DNA of 64,000 nt, taken from assembly GCF_040100845.1 (NCBI RefSeq), contig NZ_JAZHSH010000001.1, positions 2,588,501-2,652,500 on the forward strand. The letters run 5' to 3'. The stretch's first letter is position 1; each line of letters starts with the position of its first letter. Below the pieces are notes generated by a model, which made no database searches, was not told where the DNA came from, and worked only from the letters and a program-made list of their open reading frames with translations. This document shows positions 46,842 to 54,604 of the stretch, piece by piece. The stretch comes from Chengkuizengella sp. SCS-71B. Its GTDB lineage: Bacteria; Bacillota; Bacilli; Paenibacillales; KCTC-33759. The position numbers and the translations under genes were made by a program.

Positions 46842-46942
46842 ACGTACAGACGCCCACCTCTATAGGTGAGATCTTCAAATCAGGTGGAGTAGAGTCTCCA
46901 TCTGATTTCTCGATGTTTAAGCAAAGCTTAAACGAGTTCACT
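46842..46942 (-). repeat. R2 repeat, copy A
   Basis: Reading from 46942 on the minus strand the element starts AGTGAACTCG and supplies AG of the upstream gene's TAG stop. It holds three hairpins in series: CTCGTTTAAGC..GCTTAAACATCGAG; ATCAGATGGAG..CTCCACCTGAT (one mismatch); and CACCTATAGAGGTG followed by GGCGTCTGTACGT. It aligns over its full length with copy C (63134-63236). Confidence 0.8.
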
Positions 46943-47366
46943 ATATTTTATAAATTTTTTTATTATAAATAATTTGATCTGTAATTTGCAATAAACGTTT
47001 CTCAGTTTCTTTAACCCACTTTGTATCATCTAAGTATTGAGCTAACAATAAAATATCAAGAAGTTCATTAATTCTTTGTTCAATGATCTCCTCAATGGGA
47101 ATATGTATTAATTCTTTCTCTGAACTTACAAATAAAAGGTGAGCAAACTCATTAATTTCGTTAAAAAATATTTGATGCTTTGTATTAGAATGATCTATAT
47201 CTTTTATCAATTCAGTTAAATCTTCCTTAACATCCAACAACACTTCACTTTCCTCACATTCTTCACATGAAAATATGGGGACGTTTTTTATATGTACTTT
47301 TTTTGAGTATTGAACTGTCCTTAATTGAATATTCAATGTACTACCGCATTTACAATCTTTTTGCAA
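46941..47366 (-). CDS. YgiT-type zinc-finger protein of unknown function
   Basis: 141 residues. The N-terminal 45 residues have two cysteine pairs, CKCGSTL and FSCEECEES, the YgiT/MqsA-type zinc finger arrangement. The rest is predicted helical and rich in I, L, E and K (INEFAHLLFVS, EEIIEQRINELLDILLLAQ), with no DNA-binding helix-turn-helix visible. The TTG at 47366 was chosen since AGGGAG lies eight bases upstream; a GTG nine bases earlier is the alternative. No toxin partner lies next to it, so an antitoxin role is not supported. Its stop codon is formed at the border of R2 copy A. Confidence 0.65.
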   Translation of the reverse strand: MQKDCKCGSTLNIQLRTVQYSKKVHIKNVPIFSCEECEESEVLLDVKEDLTELIKDIDHSNTKHQIFFNEINEFAHLLFVSSEKELIHIPIEEIIEQRINELLDILLLAQYLDDTKWVKETEKRLLQITDQIIYNKKIYKI

Positions 47367-47419
47367 ACCAATCACTCCCTATGCGTCAGTATTTCGACAC
47401 TTGAGCAACTAATTCCTGT

Positions 47420-47866
47420 TTAACAGTTTCGGTAAATATAGGAAGAAAGCAACTTGGAATATAGATGTTTAAAAGGAGGAATTGAGATGAACACCATGCC
47501 TAAGGCAGCACCGAAAGTATCATTTCTTAGATCCAAAATTTCAGGTGTTCTTCCAGGTATGTATGATTGATGAATCTCATCTGTGATCCCATATAATAAA
47601 CACAAGCTTACAACAAAAACTTTTCCTATAAATGTATTATAGTTTTTTCCTAACCCCAGCAATAATACCCAAGAGAGAATGAAATAGGCTACAATATGTC
47701 CCCAGTTAAAACTAATCATCCCCGGGAACCATTTTTGAAAAAGAGGTAAAAAGGAGTGAAGTTCATCTCCTTGCTGATGAGAAAGAAGAAATATTATTGT
47801 CATCCAAATAAGAGCTGGGACCCATCTTAAAAACAAACCAAATGATTTATACCTCTGCAAGAACAC
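47420..47866 (-). CDS. VanZ family membrane protein
   Basis: 148 residues with four hydrophobic segments and the VanZ signature: WVPALIWMTIIFLLSHQQG at the N-terminus, HIVAYFILSWVLL and YGITDEIHQSYIPGR near residue 100. VanZ confers low-level teicoplanin resistance in enterococci, but most chromosomal homologues have unknown roles. The GTG at 47866 has AAAGGA eight bases upstream and overlaps the DJ-1 gene by 20 bases, so it belongs to the ptsI-pfpI-vanZ transcription unit. Confidence 0.85.
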   Translation of the reverse strand: MFLQRYKSFGLFLRWVPALIWMTIIFLLSHQQGDELHSFLPLFQKWFPGMISFNWGHIVAYFILSWVLLLGLGKNYNTFIGKVFVVSLCLLYGITDEIHQSYIPGRTPEILDLRNDTFGAALGMVFISIPPFKHLYSKLLSSYIYRNC

Positions 47867-48371
47867 GTATAAATTCCTTTGTAAAGTTTGGTAAATCAGG
47901 AGGTCTTCTACCAGAAACGATATGACGGTCTACAACAACTTCCTGATCTATCCAGTTAGCCCCAGCATTTATTAAATCATCTTTTATCCCTGGTGTAGAA
48001 GTCATTGTGAATCCTTCACATATTTTTGCTGAAATCAATACCCAGCCACCATGACAGATGTGAGCAATCGGTTTCTTTACTTCATGAAACTCTTGAGTTA
48101 GACGTAACACATCTTCATACCTTCTTAATTTATCAGGTGCCCAACCACCTGTAACATATAGTCCAATATAATCTTTAGAATCAACTTCATCAAATGCCAT
48201 CATGGTAGAAATAGGAACCCCATACTTTCCAATATAGGTTTCATTTGCTTTTGGACCCACTAAATCAACTTGGATACCTGCTTCTCTCATTCGTAATACT
48301 GGATACCATAATTCAAGATCTTCAAATTCTTTTTCCACAAAAGCCATTACTTTTTTTCCTTGTAATTCCAA
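47847..48371 (-). CDS. DJ-1/PfpI family protein
   Basis: 174 residues with the DJ-1/PfpI fold pattern: KVMAFVEKEFEDLELWYP, TGGWAPDKLRRY, the nucleophile elbow AHICHGGWVL with its cysteine, and SGRRPPDLPNF at the C-terminus. Members are glyoxalase/deglycase or peptidase-like. The TTG at 48371 is preceded by AAGGAGG with eight-base spacing. It lies 15 bases after ptsI and overlaps vanZ. Confidence 0.88.
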   Translation of the reverse strand: MELQGKKVMAFVEKEFEDLELWYPVLRMREAGIQVDLVGPKANETYIGKYGVPISTMMAFDEVDSKDYIGLYVTGGWAPDKLRRYEDVLRLTQEFHEVKKPIAHICHGGWVLISAKICEGFTMTSTPGIKDDLINAGANWIDQEVVVDRHIVSGRRPPDLPNFTKEFIRVLAEV

Positions 48372-48386
48372 AATAATACCTCCTTT

Positions 48387-50126
48387 TTAATAAGATACAT
48401 TCGAATCTGTTTTATCATTCATCTTTTTAACTAGTTCGGTTATTTCTTGACTTGTTTTACACAATAATATGTCATCAATCATTTGTTTACATTCTGTTTC
48501 ATATATGGATAAGACCCTCTCTTTTACTTGTAAAATAGATTGTGAGGACATACTTAATTTATGAACACCTAACCCTATAAAAATTGGGGTTGCATTAAAG
48601 TCTCCAGCCATTTCTCCACATACACTTATATCAATGTGATTTGCTTTAGCTGCATCTACTGTTTGTTTAAGCATTCGAATAACTGCTGGATGAAATGGTT
48701 CGTAAAAATCTGCGATATGTTCATTCATACGATCAACGGCTAATACATACTGAATAAGATCATTTGTTCCAATACTGAAAAAATCTACTTCTTGAGCTAA
48801 CAAATCAGCGATTGCAACGGCACCTGGAACTTCTATCATGATTCCAATTTCTATGTTTGTGTTAAAGTCATATCCGTTTTCAAGTAATTCCTCTTTAGCC
48901 TGCTCTAATATTGAATTCGCCTTTCTGATTTCTTCTACAGATGAAATCATTGGATACATTATTTTCACATTTCCCACTGCACTTGCTCTTAAAATAGCTT
49001 TTAACTGTGTTTTAAAAATGTCTTTTTGATCCAGCAAAAAACGAATAGCACGATATCCTAAAAAAGGATTATCTTCTTCAGGAAAAGTGACATAATCTAA
49101 TTGTTTATCTCCACCGATATCCAATGTTCGAATAATAATGGGTTTGTTCCCAAGTTTTTGTACTACATCCTTGTAAGCTTTCAGTTGCTCTTCTTCGGAT
49201 GGGAAATGATCGCGATCCATATACAAATACTCACTGCGAAATAATCCAACTCCAGATAAATCGTAAGACAATGCAAAATCTACGTCGTTTTGTGAATTAA
49301 CATTAATATCTAATTGAATTTTTTTACCATCCCTCGTAGTTGCAGGTATATTGATTATTTTTTGTAGACTTTTTTGCCTCTCTATCCATGTTTGTTTTTT
49401 AAGATTGTAAGCTTGTACGATTTCTTCGTGTGGATTTACATATACACTGCCTTCATCTCCATCAAGAACAATGAAATCACCCGTTTCAATCGGGGTTTCC
49501 ATCTTACCTTCTAAACCCAGAACAGAAGGAATTCCTAGTGCACGAGCCATAATAGCAGAGTGAGAAGTTTTTCCTCCTGCCATCGTCAAAATCCCTTCCA
49601 CATGTGAAGGATTTAAATGTGCTAACTGTGAAGGAGATAGCTCTTTAGCCACTAAAATAAAAGGTTGGTTATCCTGTGGTAAAGTGACCTCAGGAGTTCC
49701 TAACAAATGTTTAAGTAAACGATTACCAACATCTTTAATATCTAAAGCACGCTCTCTCATATATTCATCATCCAACAAATCAAACATATTTGTAAAATGA
49801 TCCATCGCTTCTTTTACTGCTACTTCAGCTACTTTATATTGACGTTTAATAATCCCTTGAATTTCATCCATAAAAACTGGATCGTCTAAAATAGCTAAGT
49901 GAACGTCAAAAATTTTAGATTCTTCACTGCCAATCACTTCATTAAATTCTTTTTTTATGTTTGATATTTCATGTTTAGATATTTGTATGCCTTCATATAA
50001 TCTTTCAAATTCCTTTGCAAAATCAGTAACACTTATGTTCTCTTCATTTAAATCCCAATTCCATGAAGGAAGAACGAATGCTCTACCTATTGCGATACCA
50101 GAAGATGCCGCGATTCCTTTCACCAA
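48387..50126 (-). CDS. ptsI: Phosphoenolpyruvate-protein phosphotransferase (enzyme I)
   Basis: 579 residues, the usual length. Transfers phosphate from PEP to HPr, the first step of PTS sugar uptake. The active histidine is His189 in GGKTSHSAIMARALG; the PEP-binding barrel has FRSEYLYMDR, GYRAIRFLL, and SVCGEMAGD with the catalytic cysteine. Start at TTG 50126 with GGTGGGG seven bases before; a GTG one codon later is possible. There is no ptsH beside it, unlike the ptsHI operon of most Bacillales. Possibly cotranscribed with the DJ-1 gene 15 bases downstream. Confidence 0.95.
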   Translation of the reverse strand: MVKGIAASSGIAIGRAFVLPSWNWDLNEENISVTDFAKEFERLYEGIQISKHEISNIKKEFNEVIGSEESKIFDVHLAILDDPVFMDEIQGIIKRQYKVAEVAVKEAMDHFTNMFDLLDDEYMRERALDIKDVGNRLLKHLLGTPEVTLPQDNQPFILVAKELSPSQLAHLNPSHVEGILTMAGGKTSHSAIMARALGIPSVLGLEGKMETPIETGDFIVLDGDEGSVYVNPHEEIVQAYNLKKQTWIERQKSLQKIINIPATTRDGKKIQLDINVNSQNDVDFALSYDLSGVGLFRSEYLYMDRDHFPSEEEQLKAYKDVVQKLGNKPIIIRTLDIGGDKQLDYVTFPEEDNPFLGYRAIRFLLDQKDIFKTQLKAILRASAVGNVKIMYPMISSVEEIRKANSILEQAKEELLENGYDFNTNIEIGIMIEVPGAVAIADLLAQEVDFFSIGTNDLIQYVLAVDRMNEHIADFYEPFHPAVIRMLKQTVDAAKANHIDISVCGEMAGDFNATPIFIGLGVHKLSMSSQSILQVKERVLSIYETECKQMIDDILLCKTSQEITELVKKMNDKTDSNVSY

Positions 50127-50190
50127 TGTTATTCCCCACCTTCCTACTATATTGATGGTAAATCGTTATCGAAATTTTGTCAAAAAAAAT

Positions 50191-50213
50191 CTCTGGTTCT
50201 TGAAGAACCAGAG
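50191..50213 (-). terminator. Terminator of the Gln-rich protein gene
   Basis: CTCTGGTTCT and AGAACCAGAG form a perfect 10-bp stem with a 3-base loop followed on the minus strand by ATTTTTTTT. It lies 15 bases after the stop codon and separates the gene from ptsI. Confidence 0.85.
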
Positions 50214-50228
50214 TTAATCGAATCAAAA

Positions 50229-50801
50229 TTAATGTGTGGGTCTATTACTCGAAGCCTGACTTGGTTGATTAGCTCTGAAACTTGAAAAGTGTTGTGGCTG
50301 ATGAGCAGTCGTTTGAGTTCTATGCATTGTAGAAGGATATGTTGTTGTCTGATGCTGCTCTTGGTTATTTTGATACATCATGGATTGAACAAATCCAGTT
50401 GGTTGATATGTTTGTGGTTGATTTTGTGCCTGATTAGTGTATCCAGTAGTAATAGTTGGTTGACTATGAGTTTGCCTTTTTAAAGTATTTTGAACTGATG
50501 GTTCAGAACTGCGATAATTTGTTTGTCGATAAGATTGTGGCGTAGTCATATGACTTTGCCAAGATTGATTTCCAGAATAGGTAGATTGAGTTTGAGTATT
50601 ACTTTGATATATGGATGGTACAAATCCTGCTGGTTTATAATTTGTCTGTGTTCCAGCTTGAAAGTTATAGTTGTTAGCATTAGCTGGTTGCTGATGGCTT
50701 CGAAAATTTGTTAATTTAAACTGGCTGGAAGCAGCTTGCTGCTGTGAAGGTTGCATCCATTGTGGTTGTTGAGATTGATTCATTTGTTGTTGATGATACA
50801 A
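50229..50801 (-). CDS. Gln/Ser/Thr/Asn-rich low-complexity protein
   Basis: 190 residues, without a signal peptide or membrane segment and almost without hydrophobic clusters. Composition is dominated by Q, S, T, N and Y, with internal repeats: YKPAGFVPSIYQSN and YQPTGFVQSMMYQNN; FKLTNFRSHQQP and FSSFRANQPSQ. It begins MYHQQQMNQSQQPQWMQ. The TTG start is supported by GGGAGG with good spacing, and a strong terminator follows, so it is a real gene. I do not recognise the family. Spore-coat or extracellular matrix proteins of this composition exist in Bacillales; that is only a guess. Confidence 0.65.
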   Translation of the reverse strand: MYHQQQMNQSQQPQWMQPSQQQAASSQFKLTNFRSHQQPANANNYNFQAGTQTNYKPAGFVPSIYQSNTQTQSTYSGNQSWQSHMTTPQSYRQTNYRSSEPSVQNTLKRQTHSQPTITTGYTNQAQNQPQTYQPTGFVQSMMYQNNQEQHQTTTYPSTMHRTQTTAHQPQHFSSFRANQPSQASSNRPTH

Positions 50802-50939
50802 CTTAAATTCCTCCCTAAAAAGTAGTCTACACTTTGTAAGTTCTTCAATTTGTGTAGCCTATATTAGTTTTTCAAGAATAAACTTATTTTATTATGGAAG
50901 GTATTGGGATACATAACACCCTAGAAAAAGGATTTTTTA

Positions 50940-51359
50940 TTAAGCTTTAGGATTTAATATAGAGTCTTCTACTTTAATACAGCGATCCATTATCACTTCT
51001 AATCCACCATCTTTGGCAATTTGAGCTGACTCTTCATTTTCTATGCCGAGCTGTAACCAAAGTACCTTTGCTCCAACTTTTACAGCTTCCTTAGCTATAG
51101 GTGGAGTATATTCACTCCTGCGAAAAACGTTAACAATATCTATGCTTTGCGGGATATCTGATAGGTTTTTATAACTCTTTTGCCCTAGTATTTCTTCAGC
51201 ATTAGGATTGACAGGTATGATTGTATATCCCCTTTTCTGCATAGCTGCTGAAACCATATGGGACGTACGATCAGGTTTATCGGAAAGACCAACAACCGCT
51301 ATGGTTTCAGCTTGTTTAAGTATTTCCTTTATTTGATCTCTAGATGGATTCTCATGCAT
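50940..51359 (-). CDS. CoA-binding domain protein (YneT/YccU-like)
   Basis: 139 residues forming one CoA-binding Rossmann domain: AETIAVVGLSDKPDRTSHMV, YTIIPVNPNAEEILGQKSYK, IDIVNVFRRSEYTP and LQLGIENEES. Proteins of this kind are stand-alone relatives of the succinyl-CoA synthetase alpha N-terminal domain; function unknown, CoA regulation likely. The ATG at 51359 has GGGGGA seven bases upstream. Followed upstream by an R2 fragment. Confidence 0.88.
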   Translation of the reverse strand: MHENPSRDQIKEILKQAETIAVVGLSDKPDRTSHMVSAAMQKRGYTIIPVNPNAEEILGQKSYKNLSDIPQSIDIVNVFRRSEYTPPIAKEAVKVGAKVLWLQLGIENEESAQIAKDGGLEVIMDRCIKVEDSILNPKA

Positions 51360-51402
51360 TTTCCATTCCCCCAATAATTTCTATATTTTAAATTTTTAAA
51401 TT

Positions 51403-51446
51403 ATCTGATTTCTCGATGTTTAAGCTTTGCTTAAACGAGTTTCACT
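51403..51446 (-). repeat. R2 repeat, copy B (5' fragment)
   Basis: From 51446 on the minus strand it reads AGTGAAACTCGTTTAAGC, the same start as copies A and C with one inserted A, and continues through the first hairpin and TCGAGAAATCAGA. It stops within the second hairpin, so only 44 bases remain. It provides AG of the aroA TAG stop codon. Confidence 0.75.
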
Positions 51447-52740
51447 AGTCTTCTTGTAACTCCACTTTTGCACCTAATGATTGAATATGTTCAAAGAACT
51501 GTGGATAAGATTTCGCAACATGTTGTGCATCTTGAATCATAAGACCTTTCTTAGAACGCAATCCAACAACCGTTAGCGCCATGATCACTCTATGATCATA
51601 ATGTGCATTAATTTCAACTCCACCTTCCACACCATTAGGTTGCCCATGAACAATAATTTCACTTTGTCTTTCTTCCACATTTGCTCCAGCTTTTTTTAAT
51701 TCATTACAAAAATCAGTAATGCGATCACACTCTTTATATCTTAAATTCTCCACATTATAGAAACGTGATGTACCGTTAGCAAATACAGCAGCGGCTACCA
51801 TTGCTAATACTGCATCTGTAAAGTCATCCCCATCAAATTCACCAGCTGTTAGTTTTTGATTGCCATGAATTTTTAATGTGGATTGATCATAACTTAAATT
51901 CACACCCATTTCTTTTAGCACATTCACCGCTGCTTGTTCTCCTTGTTTACTATTTTCAATTAAACGAAGCATCTGAACATTGGAATTTGTGACCGCTGCT
52001 GCCGCTAATATTGCAGCAGAACCAGGATAGTCACCTTCCACTACGTATTTTTGAGGTATATATTTTTGATTCCCTGGGATTTTATAATACATCAGATCAT
52101 CACTGGCTTCAATCTGAATGCCAGCTTGTTTTAAGACATCCAAAGTTTGTCCCACTACCACCTTTGACTTTAGATCATGTAATACTTCAATTTCGCTATC
52201 TTCTGTAAGCAATGGTGTTAAAAACAGCAAAGAACTTAGAAACTGTGAACTAACATCCCCAGACACTTGAATTTTGCCACCTTGTGGATTACCGCCAACT
52301 ATTGTGATTGGAAGTTTGCCATCTTGATGCTTAACTTTTATATTCATTTGCTCTAATGCATGAATCAAATCATCATGTGGTCTTTTACCTAGAGATTGCG
52401 GATAAGTATTTACAAAAGTCACTTCAGGACACAAGGTTGCAGTAGACATTAAAAACCGTAAAACTGCTCCTGCATTACCAACATTGAGTTCTTTTACTGG
52501 ACTTGGTGATTTTCCAAAACCTGTTATAACAATCTTTTCATCATCCTCTTGCATTTGGGCACCTAAATCTTGAATACATCTTCTCATTGCATCACTATCT
52601 TCACTGTGTGCTGGATAATAAATTGTACTTGTCCCTTCTGATAATGCTGAAGCTAATAAATAACGTGTTGTGTAATTTTTTGAAGATAAAGAATTAATTT
52701 CTCCGTTTAATATTCCAGTAGGTTTTACAATTGCTTTCAT
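51445..52740 (-). CDS. aroA: 3-Phosphoshikimate 1-carboxyvinyltransferase (EPSP synthase)
   Basis: 431 residues, typical length. Transfers the enolpyruvyl group from PEP to shikimate 3-phosphate in aromatic amino acid synthesis. Motifs include NVGNAGAVLRFLMSTATL (substrate site), GKRPHDDLIHAL, SSQFLSSLLFLTPLL, and the C-terminal RYKECDRITDFCNEL and HYDHRVIMAL. GGGAGAG precedes the ATG. The stop codon is TAG at the border of R2 copy B. AroK lies nearby (53955-54473) but not in one operon. Confidence 0.95.
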   Translation of the reverse strand: MKAIVKPTGILNGEINSLSSKNYTTRYLLASALSEGTSTIYYPAHSEDSDAMRRCIQDLGAQMQEDDEKIVITGFGKSPSPVKELNVGNAGAVLRFLMSTATLCPEVTFVNTYPQSLGKRPHDDLIHALEQMNIKVKHQDGKLPITIVGGNPQGGKIQVSGDVSSQFLSSLLFLTPLLTEDSEIEVLHDLKSKVVVGQTLDVLKQAGIQIEASDDLMYYKIPGNQKYIPQKYVVEGDYPGSAAILAAAAVTNSNVQMLRLIENSKQGEQAAVNVLKEMGVNLSYDQSTLKIHGNQKLTAGEFDGDDFTDAVLAMVAAAVFANGTSRFYNVENLRYKECDRITDFCNELKKAGANVEERQSEIIVHGQPNGVEGGVEINAHYDHRVIMALTVVGLRSKKGLMIQDAQHVAKSYPQFFEHIQSLGAKVELQED

Positions 52741-52755
52741 TTATTTATCTCTCCC

Positions 52756-53124
52756 TTATTTCAATCCTATTAAAAATCCTATATAAGCTAATAAAATCCC
52801 AAAAACATAACTACATATGATATATAAAAGCAAAGCTTTCCAATATTTATTTATAAACATTTTCTGAATTTCTACTTTAAAAGTTGAAAATGTAGTAAAG
52901 GACCCTAAAAATCCAGTAGCAAAAAACAACATAAAAAAATGATAACTAGAATCCAAGCAGCCAATTACTAGTCCTAAAAAAAATGATCCTATTAGATTTA
53001 CAGTTAGTGTACCATATGGGAATTTAGTTGAACATCTTCTTACAAAAACACTAGATATAAAAAAACGACTACAAGCACCTAAAAATCCACCAGTGCCTAT
53101 TAAAAAAATATGCAATAAACTCAT
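52756..53124 (-). CDS. crcB: Fluoride exporter CrcB (Fluc), second gene of the pair
   Basis: 122 residues with four membrane helices and the Fluc motif GFLGSFTTFSTF, plus GGFLGACSRFF near the N-terminus. Fluc channels are dual-topology dimers; tandem pairs like this one form heterodimers of fixed opposite orientation. The ATG overlaps the stop of the first crcB as ATGA. Confidence 0.93.
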   Translation of the reverse strand: MSLLHIFLIGTGGFLGACSRFFISSVFVRRCSTKFPYGTLTVNLIGSFFLGLVIGCLDSSYHFFMLFFATGFLGSFTTFSTFKVEIQKMFINKYWKALLLYIICSYVFGILLAYIGFLIGLK

Positions 53125-53513
53125 ATCAATACACGTCCTATTTTATAACCTAACCAAACAAAAAAAGATCCACCAATAAAACTTACAAAGATATAAATAA
53201 CTGCAATAAACACTTTGTGATCTTGAATTAAAGAAATCGTCTCAATGCTAAAAGCAGAAAAAGTTGTAAATGAACCAATAAGTCCAGTAGAAATTGCTGT
53301 TTTTATTTTTACTGATAACTTGCTTGTCTTCATATATTCAGAAAACCAACCTAATGCAAAACAACCAATGAGATTACAAAGTAAAGTTCCTGTTGGAAAA
53401 AAATAATCACTTGAATAGGTAAACTCACTAATCATAAAACGTAGATTTGCACCTAAAAATCCTGCCAGTCCGATATATAAGTAGATCGCCTTATCACTGT
53501 TTAACCATGACAT
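53121..53513 (-). CDS. crcB: Fluoride exporter CrcB (Fluc), first gene of the pair
   Basis: 130 residues, four membrane helices and the motif GLIGSFTTFSAFSIE, with AGFLGANLRFMIS at the N-terminus. Pairs with the following gene. AAAGGATATG provides the ribosome site. No fluoride riboswitch sequence is recognisable in the 91 bases between this start and the divergent rhodanese gene. Confidence 0.93.
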   Translation of the reverse strand: MSWLNSDKAIYLYIGLAGFLGANLRFMISEFTYSSDYFFPTGTLLCNLIGCFALGWFSEYMKTSKLSVKIKTAISTGLIGSFTTFSAFSIETISLIQDHKVFIAVIYIFVSFIGGSFFVWLGYKIGRVLI

Positions 53514-53604
53514 GTTGCATATCCTTTCTGTGATATAATAAAATAATTGTTAAAACACTTCATATTTTTGGTTATCACTTAATTATTGGAGGCGACAAAT
53601 AATA

Positions 53605-53904
53605 ATGAACGAACAAAGTATTTTACCAAAAGAAGTAAAAAATAAACTAGATCAAGGTTTAGAACTCAACATCATTGATGTTCGAGAACATGAAGAGGTT
53701 GCTCAAGGAATGATATCAGGTGCAAAACATATTCCATTGGGAGAATTGCCTGTGCGTCATCATGAAATTGAACAAACTGACAATATTATTCTCGTCTGTC
53801 GAAGCGGGAATCGAAGTGGAAAAGCACTTGAATATTTACAAATGTTAGGGCTGAAAAACCTTAAAAATATGGAAGGCGGCATGTTAGAGTGGGATAAGCT
53901 CTAA
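53605..53904 (+). CDS. Rhodanese-like domain protein
   Basis: 99 residues, a single rhodanese domain: NIIDVREHEEVAQGMI, GAKHIPLGELP, and the active loop VCRSGNRSGKAL with its catalytic cysteine. It should carry sulfane sulfur. GGAGGCG lies upstream of the ATG. It converges on aroK and is divergent from crcB. Confidence 0.92.
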   Translation: MNEQSILPKEVKNKLDQGLELNIIDVREHEEVAQGMISGAKHIPLGELPVRHHEIEQTDNIILVCRSGNRSGKALEYLQMLGLKNLKNMEGGMLEWDKL

Positions 53905-53954
53905 TTGATTTTGCCTTTACTACATAGAGTTAATCTAAGATTTAAACTAGTATT

Positions 53955-54473
53955 TTAGATTTTATGTAATACAACAACGTTATAAATTTGTTCTACTATG
54001 CTTTCCACTTCAAAAACATTTGTATCGATAACAAAATCTGCAAATTCATAAGCATGTTTGCGCCGCTCCATCATTTCATAGACCTTTTCTTCTAAATCCC
54101 CTTGAAGTAAAGGTCTTTTTAACTTTTCACCCTCTAAACGTTTAATAATTATCTCTGCATCAGCATCTAGTTGTACTACTGTACCATGACTCAACATCCT
54201 ACTTCGATTTTGAAGCCTTAATACGGACCCTCCACCAGTTGCTATGACCTGCATGTCATTTGACAATACTTCCTGAATGATTCTAGTCTCTACTTCTCTA
54301 AAGTAACTTTCACCTTTTTTTGAAAAGATTTCTGGTATACTCATATTCTCTCTGTGTTCTATCATGTGATCTGTATCAACAAATTCCCAACCTAATTTTG
54401 ATGAAAGTTGTTTTCCAACCGTAGATTTTCCAGTCCCCATAAACCCAACTAAAACGATATTATTTTTTTTCAT
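53955..54473 (-). CDS. aroK: Shikimate kinase
   Basis: 172 residues. Phosphorylates shikimate, the step before AroA. Walker A GFMGTGKSTVGK, shikimate-binding Asp in FVDTDHMIE, ATGGGSVLR, and the lid arginine region LEGEKLKRPLL are visible. AAAGGGAGAATGA precedes the ATG. Monocistronic by appearance. Confidence 0.95.
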   Translation of the reverse strand: MKKNNIVLVGFMGTGKSTVGKQLSSKLGWEFVDTDHMIEHRENMSIPEIFSKKGESYFREVETRIIQEVLSNDMQVIATGGGSVLRLQNRSRMLSHGTVVQLDADAEIIIKRLEGEKLKRPLLQGDLEEKVYEMMERRKHAYEFADFVIDTNVFEVESIVEQIYNVVVLHKI

Positions 54474-54550
54474 TCATTCTCCCTTTCCCTTCATAACCAC
54501 ATCAATCTAATCCTTTTCTCTTTTGCTGCACTAAACTCTTTATTTAATTG

Positions 54551-54583
54551 AAAAGGTTGAGATAAAGTAATTCCCAACCTTTT
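54551..54583 (-). terminator. gnd terminator
   Basis: AAAAGGTTG and CAACCTTTT form a 9-bp stem about 20 bases after the gnd stop codon. On the minus strand the T-run forms the end of the stem. Confidence 0.7.
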
Positions 54584-54604
54584 TGTTAAAAACGAATATT
54601 ATTT

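Noticed and set aside
46941-47366. Toxin-antitoxin module (MqsRA type) based on the YgiT-like zinc finger.
   Set aside because: No small toxin gene is adjacent and the protein lacks the DNA-binding domain of MqsA.
50229-50801. Three long frames on the plus strand opposite the Gln-rich gene.
   Set aside because: They arise from the CAA/CAT-rich composition, lack ribosome sites, and oppose a gene that has a ribosome site and terminator.
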